A DNA stretch of 17,293 nucleotides from Brooklawnia sp050943675 (GTDB taxonomy: Bacteria > Actinomycetota > Actinomycetes > Propionibacteriales > Propionibacteriaceae), in contig JBMNPP010000035.1 of assembly GCA_050943675.1 (NCBI GenBank), positions 1 through 17,293 on the forward strand, read 5' to 3'. Made by a program: the position numbers and the translations under genes. The notes beneath the pieces were generated by a model. It worked only from the letters and a program-made list of their open reading frames with translations. It was not told the origin of the DNA and did no database searches. Shown in pieces: positions 1-6,592 of the stretch. The first letter of the stretch is position 1. The number at the start of each line of letters is the position of its first letter.

Positions 1-262
1 GCAAGGTGTTGTGCAACTGGGTGAGCAGTGGTGTGGGGCCGACCCTCCAGCGGCGTCCCCTGGAGGCGGCAGCGAAGAAAGTCTGCGCATCGGGTTGGGC
101 GTCCTGCTCGGTGGCCCAGTCGATGTAGGCACCGATTGCCGGCTCGGAAACCGCGGCCGCCAGTTGAACGCCTTCGGTACGGGCCTGGTCGGGATCAAGC
201 CCGGCCTTGGCCGCTGCGGCCGCCAGTTGGTCAAGGGCGCTACGCAGCGTGATGCTCGTCAT
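1..262 (-). CDS. Unrecognised protein, N-terminal part only
   Basis: The minus-strand frame is open from an ATG at 260-262 to the left edge, so the C-terminus is missing (87 codons visible). The start is chosen because GGAG stands 7 bases upstream (in ATGGAGTTTTTATG). The protein begins MTSITLRSALDQLAAAAAKA and is Ala-rich, probably helical and soluble, with no signal peptide or membrane segment. The tract encoding QLAAA occurs twice; the 14-bp sequence GCGGCCGCCAGTTG is present at both places, which hints at a small internal duplication. I do not recognise the family. It lies downstream of the ABC operon on the same strand but is separated from it by about 200 bases, so it may have its own promoter. 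Confidence 0.55.
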   Translation of the reverse strand, partial: MTSITLRSALDQLAAAAAKAGLDPDQARTEGVQLAAAVSEPAIGAYIDWATEQDAQPDAQTFFAAASRGRRWRVGPTPLLTQLHNTL

Positions 263-460
263 AAAAACTCCATCAGGTGGTTCGCGCCGGTACACCCTCC
301 GCCCCCGCCGAACCGGACTCTTGATGACTGGTCCGACTCGCCGAGCCACCGATGGGCTACAGGCAGTTCGACGCATTTCAACCTAGCAGAGGCCGACCCC
401 GGCAAGACCGTCCAACGGGGAGCTTTCCGGGTAGTCAACATCGTCGGCCTGATCACTTCC
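263..460. other. Intergenic region downstream of the ABC operon
   Basis: This 198-base gap lies between the permease stop and the start of the partial gene. On the minus strand there is a possible -10 (TAGGTT) without a good -35. A 7-bp inverted repeat (GGCCGAC/GTCGGCC) has a loop of more than 40 bases and no T-tract. I see no convincing terminator or small gene. Confidence 0.3.
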
Positions 461-1810
461 CTACTCCGATCGGATGGCGGCCAGCGGACTGAGGTTCATG
501 GCCCGCTGCGCTGGTGCCACCCCGGCCACCGTGCCGATCAGGGTGGCGAAGGCCAGCGAGGCGATCATCAGGTACGGCGGGATCACCGAGATCTTCATCG
601 GCGCCCCGATCGCGCCTGCCGACGCGCCCAGCGTCAGGTTCAGGATGCCTGACAGCCCCAGGCTGAGCACCAGGCCGACCAGCCCACCGATCAGGCCGAT
701 GATGGCCGACTCGACGAGGAACATATTTCGGATATCGCGCAGAGAGGCGCCCAACACCTTCATGATGCCGATCTGCTTGGTGCGCTCGTAGACCGACATC
801 ATCATGGTGTTGGCGATACCGATGGCGGCCACCAGCAGCGAGATGAAGCCGATCCCGCCGAAGACGGCCTGGACGACCACCGACTCCTGCTGGATCTCGC
901 GCATCAACTCGACATTGCTCGACACCTGGTAGCCCTGCTGGCGAAGCTCGGCGGTCAGCGACTCGGCACGCTCGACGCTGTCAGCCTTGAGGTAGAGCGT
1001 GGAGTAGTGGAACTCGTTGCCCTTCGGTTTGCCGTCAGTGGTTGCTGGCTGGCCGGGCAGCGCCTTGCCCGGGAACGACTTGCGCATCGCCGTGACCAAC
1101 TCGTCAAGGTCGACGAAGGTCGACCAGTCATCCATGCCGAAGGTGTTATCGTCCCCGGCCAGGACGCCCACCACCGGGGCGATCACCCGCTTGGGGCTGG
1201 TTGTGGCCTGGGCAGGGTCGCCAGTGGCTGAGACGTCCTCGAAGGTGATGAACAGCTGGTCGTCCAGCCAGTCGATCTCGGGGAAACTCATGCCGTCGGC
1301 GCCCCCGTCACCGAAGTTCCAGTGCACCTTGCTGCCCATCAGCAACGCCAGGCCATCACCGCGCTGCGGCAGGCGTCCCTGCCCCAGCTCGAAACCCTCA
1401 TCGGCCATCGCATCCAGTGGCAGGCCGGTCAGCTGGATCCAGCCATCGGTGCCGTCAACCCGGGCCATGGCACCCACCATGTAGACCGGGGTGACCCTGG
1501 TGACGCCCTCGATCTGCTCCAGTTCGGCGATCGTCGCGGAGTCCAGGACGTGTTCCTGACCACTGGCCTGGCCGACGGTACCGAAGCCCATCCCATCGCC
1601 GGCGGCGCTGCCCGGGTACACCTCGACCCGGGTCATGGTGGCGTTGTTGCTGATCGAATCGACCATCGACTGGGTCATGCCGATTCCCAGCGAGATCATC
1701 ACGACCACGGCCATGGTGCCGATCATTACGCCGAGCACGGTCAGCGCTGTGCGGAAGAAGCGTTGCCGCAGGCTGGCCAGGCTCGTCTCGACCAGATCGG
1801 TCCATCGCAT
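461..1810 (-). CDS. ABC transporter permease, MacB/FtsX type
   Basis: This 449-aa protein is the membrane subunit of a mechanotransmission-type ABC system. One hydrophobic segment lies near the N-terminus (about residues 22-44, TALTVLGVMIGTMAVVVMI). A large extracytoplasmic domain follows (about 45-315, MacB-PCD-like), then three C-terminal membrane segments. The FtsX-domain block NTMMMSVYERTKQIGIMKVLGA is present in outline, and the protein ends with the typical P-L-x-A-I-R-x-E tail. The start is the ATG at 1810, where MRWTDLVETSLASL matches the usual start of the family. The frame is open further upstream to 1879, but that would overlap the preceding gene. The gap to the CARDB gene is 10 bases, so the two are co-transcribed. 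The substrate cannot be read from sequence; such systems often export peptides or lipids or act on the envelope. Confidence 0.88.
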   Translation of the reverse strand: MRWTDLVETSLASLRQRFFRTALTVLGVMIGTMAVVVMISLGIGMTQSMVDSISNNATMTRVEVYPGSAAGDGMGFGTVGQASGQEHVLDSATIAELEQIEGVTRVTPVYMVGAMARVDGTDGWIQLTGLPLDAMADEGFELGQGRLPQRGDGLALLMGSKVHWNFGDGGADGMSFPEIDWLDDQLFITFEDVSATGDPAQATTSPKRVIAPVVGVLAGDDNTFGMDDWSTFVDLDELVTAMRKSFPGKALPGQPATTDGKPKGNEFHYSTLYLKADSVERAESLTAELRQQGYQVSSNVELMREIQQESVVVQAVFGGIGFISLLVAAIGIANTMMMSVYERTKQIGIMKVLGASLRDIRNMFLVESAIIGLIGGLVGLVLSLGLSGILNLTLGASAGAIGAPMKISVIPPYLMIASLAFATLIGTVAGVAPAQRAMNLSPLAAIRSE

Positions 1811-1820
1811 GGTGGGCCGC

Positions 1821-3341
1821 CTACCGGAGGTCGACCGGGACGATCGGTTCGTCGTCCAGGCTGGCCATGCTGGCCGCAAGCTCTGCCTCGCGGCGCTGTT
1901 TGCGGCGGTTGTTCAGCACATACCCGCCGGCGAGACCACCGATCACCACCAGGCCGCCGATCAGGACCGGGAGCAGGACGCCGCCACCCGCGGCTGGCTC
2001 GGGTTCGATGACCCCTTCATCGGGGCCCTCGGTGGCCGGTTCGATCTCGATGCTGACCTTGCGTTCCAGGGTGGTCGCCACCCCAGCCGAATCCTCGTAG
2101 ATGATTTCCAGGATGATCGGGTCCGTGGTGGTCTGCTCGGCGTGCACCATCATGTCGACCGCGCCGGCCTGGCCGGGCTCGATATTGCCGATGAACAACT
2201 CATCAGCGCTAACCGCCTGATCGGGCTTCACCTTGACCACGGTGTTGTAGAGGCGCACCTTGCCCTTGTTCTGGATGGTGAAGGTGAGGTTGGCGTCCTG
2301 CCCGACACTGATCGCAGCCGGCAGGGCCTCGACCGTGCTGGTCTCGGCGCGGGCCTTCTGCCGCACCACTACCGCGATCGATTCCTCAGCGGTGAGCGGG
2401 GCGTAGTTGCTGGCGTCCTCGTATTCGATCAGCAGGCTCAGCTGGTAGGGCCGCTCCTCAAGGGTGGGCAGGGCCCGGAACTCCAGCTCACCGGTCGCGG
2501 TAGCCTGGCTGCCGATCCAGTCGATGAAGACCGATGATGATCCCCCGACCGGCAGGAAGGACGCGTCAGCCGCGAGCACACTGACCTTGATATTGGTCAC
2601 GCCGGTGCGTGAGGACATATTCGACAGCCCGAACCTCAGCTTGAATGCCTGACCAGCCAGCACCTCGTTCGGATTGGTCGAGAAGCTGGTCAGCATCACT
2701 CGCGGCACCGAACCGCTCACCGCGGCCTCGCCGCCACCACCACCGGAACCGTAATCACCCAGGTCGCCCGATGGAATATAACCGCCACCGCCGGGTTGCT
2801 GGCTGACGACCACCTCAACGGTCTGCGGCGGCAAGGTGGTAACCGGGCCAGGGGTGTCCGGTTTCGGCTCGGTGAGCCCCTGGACGTGGACGAAGATCGT
2901 CTTCTCGACCACCTGGCGCACCGAGCCATCGCCGTACTGGATCGACATCGGCAGGGCGTAGTAGCCGGTCATCAGGCCATCCCGCACGGTGAAGGTGCCC
3001 AATTCGACATCGGTCGTCTTGCCCGGTGCCAGCGTCCCGGCATCCACGGTGTAATCGGTCTGCGTGATCTCGAACGGGAAGGTGGCGGGGTCGACCGATG
3101 GCCTGGGGGTGATCAGCACCTGCTCGGCCGGTGCATCACCGCGGTTCACCAGCGGCACGACCACCTTCACCGGCTTGCCGATCGCACCGGCGGGGATCTC
3201 GCCCTGGCCGAGTTCGACCAGTGGCGCACCGGCCTGCCCGGAAGGCTCTGCGGGAGGGGTGTCTGCCCCGGCGTTGGGGGCACTGCCAAGCAGCAATGCG
3301 GCGGTCACGGCCAGGATCGTCAGGATGCGGCGGGCAGTCAT
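1821..3341 (-). CDS. Secreted, C-terminally anchored protein with CARDB-like domains
   Basis: This 506-aa protein has a Sec signal peptide (MTARRILTILAVTAALLLGS, probable cleavage near residues 26-27). Beta-rich repeats of the CARDB/COG1361 type follow: VVVPLVNRGDAPAEQVLITP near residue 60, LRFGLSNMSSRTGVTNIKV near 235, and LTFTIQNKGKVRLYNTVVKV near 345. A Gly-rich linker lies around residues 182-205. One membrane segment sits at about 454-476, followed by the basic stop-transfer sequence NNRRKQRRE and a short cytoplasmic tail. The topology is therefore outside-facing and anchored at the C-terminus. The ATG overlaps the ATPase stop (ATGA, 3338-3341), which points to translational coupling. 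Between an ATPase and a MacB-type permease it sits where Gram-negative systems carry MacA, but it has no HlyD-type coiled coil. The role as periplasm-like partner is inferred. Confidence 0.8.
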   Translation of the reverse strand: MTARRILTILAVTAALLLGSAPNAGADTPPAEPSGQAGAPLVELGQGEIPAGAIGKPVKVVVPLVNRGDAPAEQVLITPRPSVDPATFPFEITQTDYTVDAGTLAPGKTTDVELGTFTVRDGLMTGYYALPMSIQYGDGSVRQVVEKTIFVHVQGLTEPKPDTPGPVTTLPPQTVEVVVSQQPGGGGYIPSGDLGDYGSGGGGGEAAVSGSVPRVMLTSFSTNPNEVLAGQAFKLRFGLSNMSSRTGVTNIKVSVLAADASFLPVGGSSSVFIDWIGSQATATGELEFRALPTLEERPYQLSLLIEYEDASNYAPLTAEESIAVVVRQKARAETSTVEALPAAISVGQDANLTFTIQNKGKVRLYNTVVKVKPDQAVSADELFIGNIEPGQAGAVDMMVHAEQTTTDPIILEIIYEDSAGVATTLERKVSIEIEPATEGPDEGVIEPEPAAGGGVLLPVLIGGLVVIGGLAGGYVLNNRRKQRREAELAASMASLDDEPIVPVDLR

Positions 3342-4078
3342 TGGGACACAATCCGTTCAGCTTGGTGACCGGTACGGCGTCCGGTCGGTTCGATGTGGGT
3401 GATGCGGCCGTCGGTGATGTGGATTATGACGTCGGCGAAAGAGGCGAGGTGCTGGTCGTGGGTGACCATGATCCAGGTCTGGTGGAAGCGTTCACACAAT
3501 CGCCGGAACAACAGCAGTGTTGCCTCGGCCGTGCGCGAATCAAGGTTGCCGGTCGGTTCATCGGCGAAGACGATCTGCGGGTCAACCACCAGGGCCCGGG
3601 CGATGCCCACCCGTTGCTGCTGGCCACCGGACAACTGGGTGGGACGGTGCTGCACGTGGCCCTCCAGGCCCATCCGCTTCAGTGCGGCTCGCGCCCGGGT
3701 CAGGCGTTCCAGTTTGCCGACACCCTGGAAGGCCAGCGGCCAGGCGACGTTCTCCAGTGCCGTCATCGAGGGGATCAGGTTGAACGACTGGAAGACGAAA
3801 CCGACCTGTTCACGGCGGAAGGTGACCAACTGGTTTTCGTCGAAGGTGTGCAGCGGCTGGCCGGCCACCCAGACCTCACCGGCGGTCGGCTTCTCAAGGC
3901 CACCGAGCATGTTGAGCAGCGTCGACTTGCCTGAACCGGAAGTGCCAACGACCGCGGCGAAGGTGCCCCGCTTGATATTCAGGCTCACCCGGTTGAGCGC
4001 AACCACCTGCGAACTGCCCACCTGGTAGACCTTGCTGAGGCATCGAGTCTCGACAACCGTGTCGTCGTCCGCATCCAC
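3338..4078 (-). CDS. ABC transporter ATP-binding protein, MacB/LolD type
   Basis: This 246-aa protein (counted from the GTG) has all ABC motifs: Walker A GTSGSGKST (about 45-53), Q-loop FVFQSFNL (Gln 97), signature LSGGQQQR (149-156), Walker B IVFADEPTGNLD (169-180) and H-loop VTHD (His 207). The sequence matches the LolD/MacB/FtsE branch that drives FtsX-like permeases from the cytoplasmic side. The start is set at the GTG at 4078 because AGGGAGG lies 6 bases upstream. An in-frame ATG at 4111 would add 11 residues and has no ribosome binding site. It is the first gene of the three-gene operon and its stop overlaps the start of the next gene by 4 bases. Confidence 0.9.
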   Translation of the reverse strand: MDADDDTVVETRCLSKVYQVGSSQVVALNRVSLNIKRGTFAAVVGTSGSGKSTLLNMLGGLEKPTAGEVWVAGQPLHTFDENQLVTFRREQVGFVFQSFNLIPSMTALENVAWPLAFQGVGKLERLTRARAALKRMGLEGHVQHRPTQLSGGQQQRVGIARALVVDPQIVFADEPTGNLDSRTAEATLLLFRRLCERFHQTWIMVTHDQHLASFADVIIHITDGRITHIEPTGRRTGHQAERIVSQ

Positions 4079-4114
4079 GCGGCACCTCCCTGCTGGGTGA
4101 GCCTGTCTCATCGA

Positions 4115-4125
4115 TTACCGGGTAA
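4115..4125. promoter_or_regulatory. Inverted repeat upstream of the ABC operon
   Basis: TTACC-G-GGTAA is a perfect 5-1-5 inverted repeat located 37 bases upstream of the GTG start of the ATPase gene. It could be an operator for the ABC operon. I see no clear -35/-10 pair around it. Confidence 0.25.
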
Positions 4126-4136
4126 ACAGTAACCCT

Positions 4137-4152
4137 GCCCAGCACCCTGGGC
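4137..4152 (-). terminator. Short hairpin between the telA and ABC operons
   Basis: GCCCAG-CACC-CTGGGC forms a perfect 6-bp stem with a 4-base loop. It lies about 57 bases past the end of the XpaC-like gene on the minus strand. It has no T-tract, so it is at best a weak or Rho-assisted terminator or an RNA 3' end structure. Confidence 0.25.
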
Positions 4153-4208
4153 GAGCGACTCAGGGAGTGTTCAGGGTCCGGTTGGGGGCTGTTCCAGGCG
4201 GCCAGGGC

Positions 4209-4745
4209 TCACAGGTCGAGCGGGTTCGAACTGGCCGGGGTTTGATCGTCCAGCCTCGTCGGGCGCAACTGACCGCCGAACTTGGTGTTCAGGAAGGCTC
4301 CCTGGGCCACCAGGCCCGCGGCGTCCATCCGGTTGGTGGCGTCATACATGCGCGAGATCGTCAGGCTGAGCAGGTCCAACTGGTCAACCAGCAGCAACAG
4401 GGACGACTTGCCGTTCGCCACGGGCCGGGTGTCGGCCCAGTCCCGCGGCAGGGCCAGGTAACCGGCCACTGATTCGGGGAGGTAGTCGGTGGCCGTGGCC
4501 ACCACCGTGTAGGCGTCGGCAGAGTCCAGGCCGAGGTTGTCGATGCGGGGCAGGATCGCCTTCACCACGGTGATGATGCGCAGCACCCGGGCCAGCACCG
4601 GCGTCGGCGCATGCCCCTCGATCACCATCCGCTCGGCCCTGGCAAGCGCGGCCTCGATGTCTTCACGGGTGGGGGCGGGGGACGCCAGCGTCGCCGGGTC
4701 AGCCGGCTTGTTGTTGTCCCCACGCAACCAGGAAAACAGCCCCAT
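4209..4745 (-). CDS. XpaC-like partner protein of TelA
   Basis: This 178-aa soluble protein has no signal peptide and no membrane segment. It is largely helical: an N-terminal disordered stretch to about residue 27, then helices with alternating Leu, including YLPESVAGYLALP near 87-99 and a C-terminal block ending FLNTKFGG near 155. This pattern (YLP..., a linker, two further helices) resembles the XpaC family (5-bromo-4-chloroindolyl phosphate hydrolysis protein), which is often encoded beside telA-type genes. The similarity is judged by eye and is weak. The gene starts 8 bases after the telA stop and is clearly in the same operon. A role with TelA in envelope or anion stress is inferred from position. 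Confidence 0.6.
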   Translation of the reverse strand: MGLFSWLRGDNNKPADPATLASPAPTREDIEAALARAERMVIEGHAPTPVLARVLRIITVVKAILPRIDNLGLDSADAYTVVATATDYLPESVAGYLALPRDWADTRPVANGKSSLLLLVDQLDLLSLTISRMYDATNRMDAAGLVAQGAFLNTKFGGQLRPTRLDDQTPASSNPLDL

Positions 4746-4753
4746 TCCGTCCG

Positions 4754-6121
4754 CTACCGTCCGATGTCGTAGTTGGGCGTGATGTTGTTGGCCACCGCCG
4801 AGCGCTCATCAGCCTTCCGGGCGCGGTCCAGGTATGCCCGCGACTTGGCGACCTCGGTCTCCAGTGAGCCGATGGTCTGGCTCATCGAGTTGAGTGCCTC
4901 CAGCTTGAAGGTGTCGATCGAATCCATCGTCGCGTAGATGTTCGCGAACGCCTTCTGCAGCGCCTCGATCGAAACCGTCGAACTGGCCGCCTGCTCCTGG
5001 ATGCTGACCGAATTGGTCTTGAGCATCTCGCTGGTGCGCTCGATCAGGCCCGAGGTGGTGGCGTTCAGCGCGGTGATCTGGTCGAGCACGAGCTTCTGGT
5101 TACCCAGCGCCTGCGCGGTGATGACCGCTGTCCGCAGCGCGGAGACTGTCGTCGTGGACGCCCGGTCGACGCCCTTGATCAGCTCGGCATTGTTCTTGAT
5201 GATCACGTCGATCGCCAAGTAGCCCTGGATAGATACCGCCAGCTGGGTCAGCAGGTCCTGGTGCTTCTGCCGCACATAGAACAGCACGTCCTTGTTGAGG
5301 GCGTCGGCCTTCATCGGGTCGGTGACCTGCAGTTCGGCGATCGCAGCCGCCAACTGGTTGTCGAGTTGCTCGGCCAGGTAGATGTACTGGTTCAGCCGGT
5401 TCATGGTGTCCCACAACTGCTGCTTTTCCATGTTGAGGCTGACGTTGTCCTTGGTCAACTCGTCCTGGCCGCTGCGCAGCGCGTGCAGGATCGAATTGAG
5501 GTGCTTCTGGCTCGACTGGTACTTGCGGAAATAGTCCTGGATCCTGTCACCGAACGGGATGACGCCCAGGAACTTCTTCTGCTTGCCGACCTCGCCCGGG
5601 TCGAGGTCCTCGATGATCCGGCGCAACTCGACCAGCGTGCTCGAAACTTTCGAAACATCGGACAGGCCACCGCTCTTCATCTCGTTCAGCGGGGTCTCCA
5701 GCAGCCGGTTGCTCATCTCGGCGGCCCGCCGGATATCGGCATCACCCATCGAACGCACGGCATCGGCCTGGGTGCTGAATTCGGGGCTGCCGGCCTGCTC
5801 ATTCATGATGGCGCCCATGAACTGCTGCACCTTGGCGTCCAGTACCGGACGCTGCTCTGCGGTGACCGGCGGGGCCATCTCGGGTGCCTGGGTTTCGGCG
5901 ATCGCGGGTACCGGGGCGGGCGCCTCCAGCGTCAGCGTGCCGGCACCCGACGGCGGGGCCAGTCGCGGCGGCGCGTCCTGTATTGCCTGGCCGCCAGCAC
6001 TGTGCTGCCCGGGTTGGTTGTACTGGCCGTGGGGCGGGGCGGCAGCGGCCTGACCGAACGAACCAGTCTGGCCGGGTTGACCGTAATTGCCTTGCGGGGT
6101 GGGCGGCGGGGTCTGGCTCAT
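4754..6121 (-). CDS. telA: Toxic anion resistance protein TelA family
   Basis: This 455-aa protein has a low-complexity, Gln/Pro/Gly-rich N-terminus (about residues 1-95, with repeats such as GQPGQ and QYNQPGQ). The helical TelA domain follows (about 105-445), with recognisable stretches VIPFGDRIQDYFRKYQSSQ, QYIYLAEQLDNQL and VITAQALGNQKLVLDQI. The domain is Gln-rich and coiled-coil-like, without enzyme motifs. Members are linked to tellurite and other toxic-anion tolerance and to cell-envelope stress, but the mechanism is not settled. The start is the ATG at 6121, with GGAGG 7 bases upstream. An open frame continues to 6214 but lacks a ribosome binding site. It is followed after 8 bases by the XpaC-like gene and is divergent from the CstR-like regulator. 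Confidence 0.88.
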   Translation of the reverse strand: MSQTPPPTPQGNYGQPGQTGSFGQAAAAPPHGQYNQPGQHSAGGQAIQDAPPRLAPPSGAGTLTLEAPAPVPAIAETQAPEMAPPVTAEQRPVLDAKVQQFMGAIMNEQAGSPEFSTQADAVRSMGDADIRRAAEMSNRLLETPLNEMKSGGLSDVSKVSSTLVELRRIIEDLDPGEVGKQKKFLGVIPFGDRIQDYFRKYQSSQKHLNSILHALRSGQDELTKDNVSLNMEKQQLWDTMNRLNQYIYLAEQLDNQLAAAIAELQVTDPMKADALNKDVLFYVRQKHQDLLTQLAVSIQGYLAIDVIIKNNAELIKGVDRASTTTVSALRTAVITAQALGNQKLVLDQITALNATTSGLIERTSEMLKTNSVSIQEQAASSTVSIEALQKAFANIYATMDSIDTFKLEALNSMSQTIGSLETEVAKSRAYLDRARKADERSAVANNITPNYDIGR

Positions 6122-6256
6122 CGATCTTCCTCCATGGTTGCGTGCACGAACCCTGTTACCGAGCGTACCCGCCTGACTGGCCGGGACGGGAGCCGATCCC
6201 CCCAAGCCGCCCAATCAACCGGCGCCCGCCCTGAAACGGGTCACGTACACTTCTGG

Positions 6257-6274
6257 TATACCCATGGGGGTACC
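6257..6274. promoter_or_regulatory. CstR/CsoR-type operator before the regulator gene
   Basis: TATACCC-ATGG-GGGTACC is an 18-bp 7-4-7 imperfect inverted repeat ending 6 bases before the ribosome binding site of the CsoR-family gene. It shares the TATACCC-N4-GGGTA design with the site at 8223-8240. CsoR/CstR family proteins bind pseudo-palindromes with A/T flanks and a G-C tract core, so autoregulation is likely. The TATACC at 6257-6262 could serve as the regulator's -10. CTGAAA at 6231-6236 is a possible but poorly spaced -35. Confidence 0.65.
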
Positions 6275-6292
6275 GGCACTAGGAGGGCACTG

Positions 6293-6544
6293 ATGCAGTT
6301 GGCAGCCGAAGATCTCGAGGGCGTCGTCAAGCGCCTGCAGCGTGCCCAGGGCCAACTGGGTGGTGTCATCCGCATGATCCAGGAAGAGCGTGATTGCCAG
6401 GACATCGTCACCCAGTTGGCGGCGGTGAGCAAGGCGCTCGACAGGGCAGGCTTCGCCGTCATCTCGGCCGGCCTGAAGGAATGCATGACCAGCGTCGAGG
6501 GAGATACCTCCGAACTGGAGAAGCTCTTCCTCTCGCTGGCCTGA
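6293..6544 (+). CDS. cstR: CsoR-family regulator, CstR-like persulfide sensor
   Basis: This 83-aa protein has the all-helical CsoR/RcnR/FrmR fold (KRLQRAQGQLGGVIRMIQEERDC). Cys35 and Cys64 occupy the two conserved thiol positions, 29 residues apart. The position of the copper-binding His of CsoR (four residues before the second Cys) is Gly60. Two Cys without the His is the pattern of CstR, which responds to per- and polysulfides by forming interprotein sulfur links and releasing DNA. Formaldehyde (FrmR) and nickel (RcnR) sensors have other residues. The start has AGGAGG 6 bases upstream. The gene faces a CoA-disulfide reductase-rhodanese gene, a known CstR target type, and both promoters carry matching operators. 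The family is certain; the persulfide specificity is inferred. Confidence 0.85.
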   Translation: MQLAAEDLEGVVKRLQRAQGQLGGVIRMIQEERDCQDIVTQLAAVSKALDRAGFAVISAGLKECMTSVEGDTSELEKLFLSLA

Positions 6545-6551
6545 GCAATCC

Positions 6552-6592
6552 GGCTGGCCGGCCGCTGCCTCAGCTGCTGGTGCCGGCCAGCC
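6552..6592. terminator. Bidirectional hairpin between cstR and the reductase gene
   Basis: GGCTGGCCGGC (6552-6562) and GCCGGCCAGCC (6582-6592) form a perfect 11-bp stem with a 19-base loop. It lies 8 bases past the cstR stop and covers the stop codon of the convergent reductase gene. There is no T-tract on either strand, so termination would rely on the strong GC stem. Confidence 0.45.

Noticed and set aside
1635..2537. Plus-strand frame of 300 codons opposite the permease and CARDB genes
   Set aside because: It spans the junction of two well-supported minus-strand genes and has no recognisable domain or ribosome binding site.
6122..6214. N-terminal extension of TelA by 31 residues
   Set aside because: The ATG at 6121 has GGAGG at ideal distance, and the extension has no ribosome binding site.
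5261..6544. Long plus-strand frame (427 codons) antisense to telA and in frame with the CsoR-family gene
   Set aside because: The part before 6293 is the shadow of telA in a GC-rich genome. The CsoR-family protein starts at 6293 with a strong ribosome binding site and full family length.
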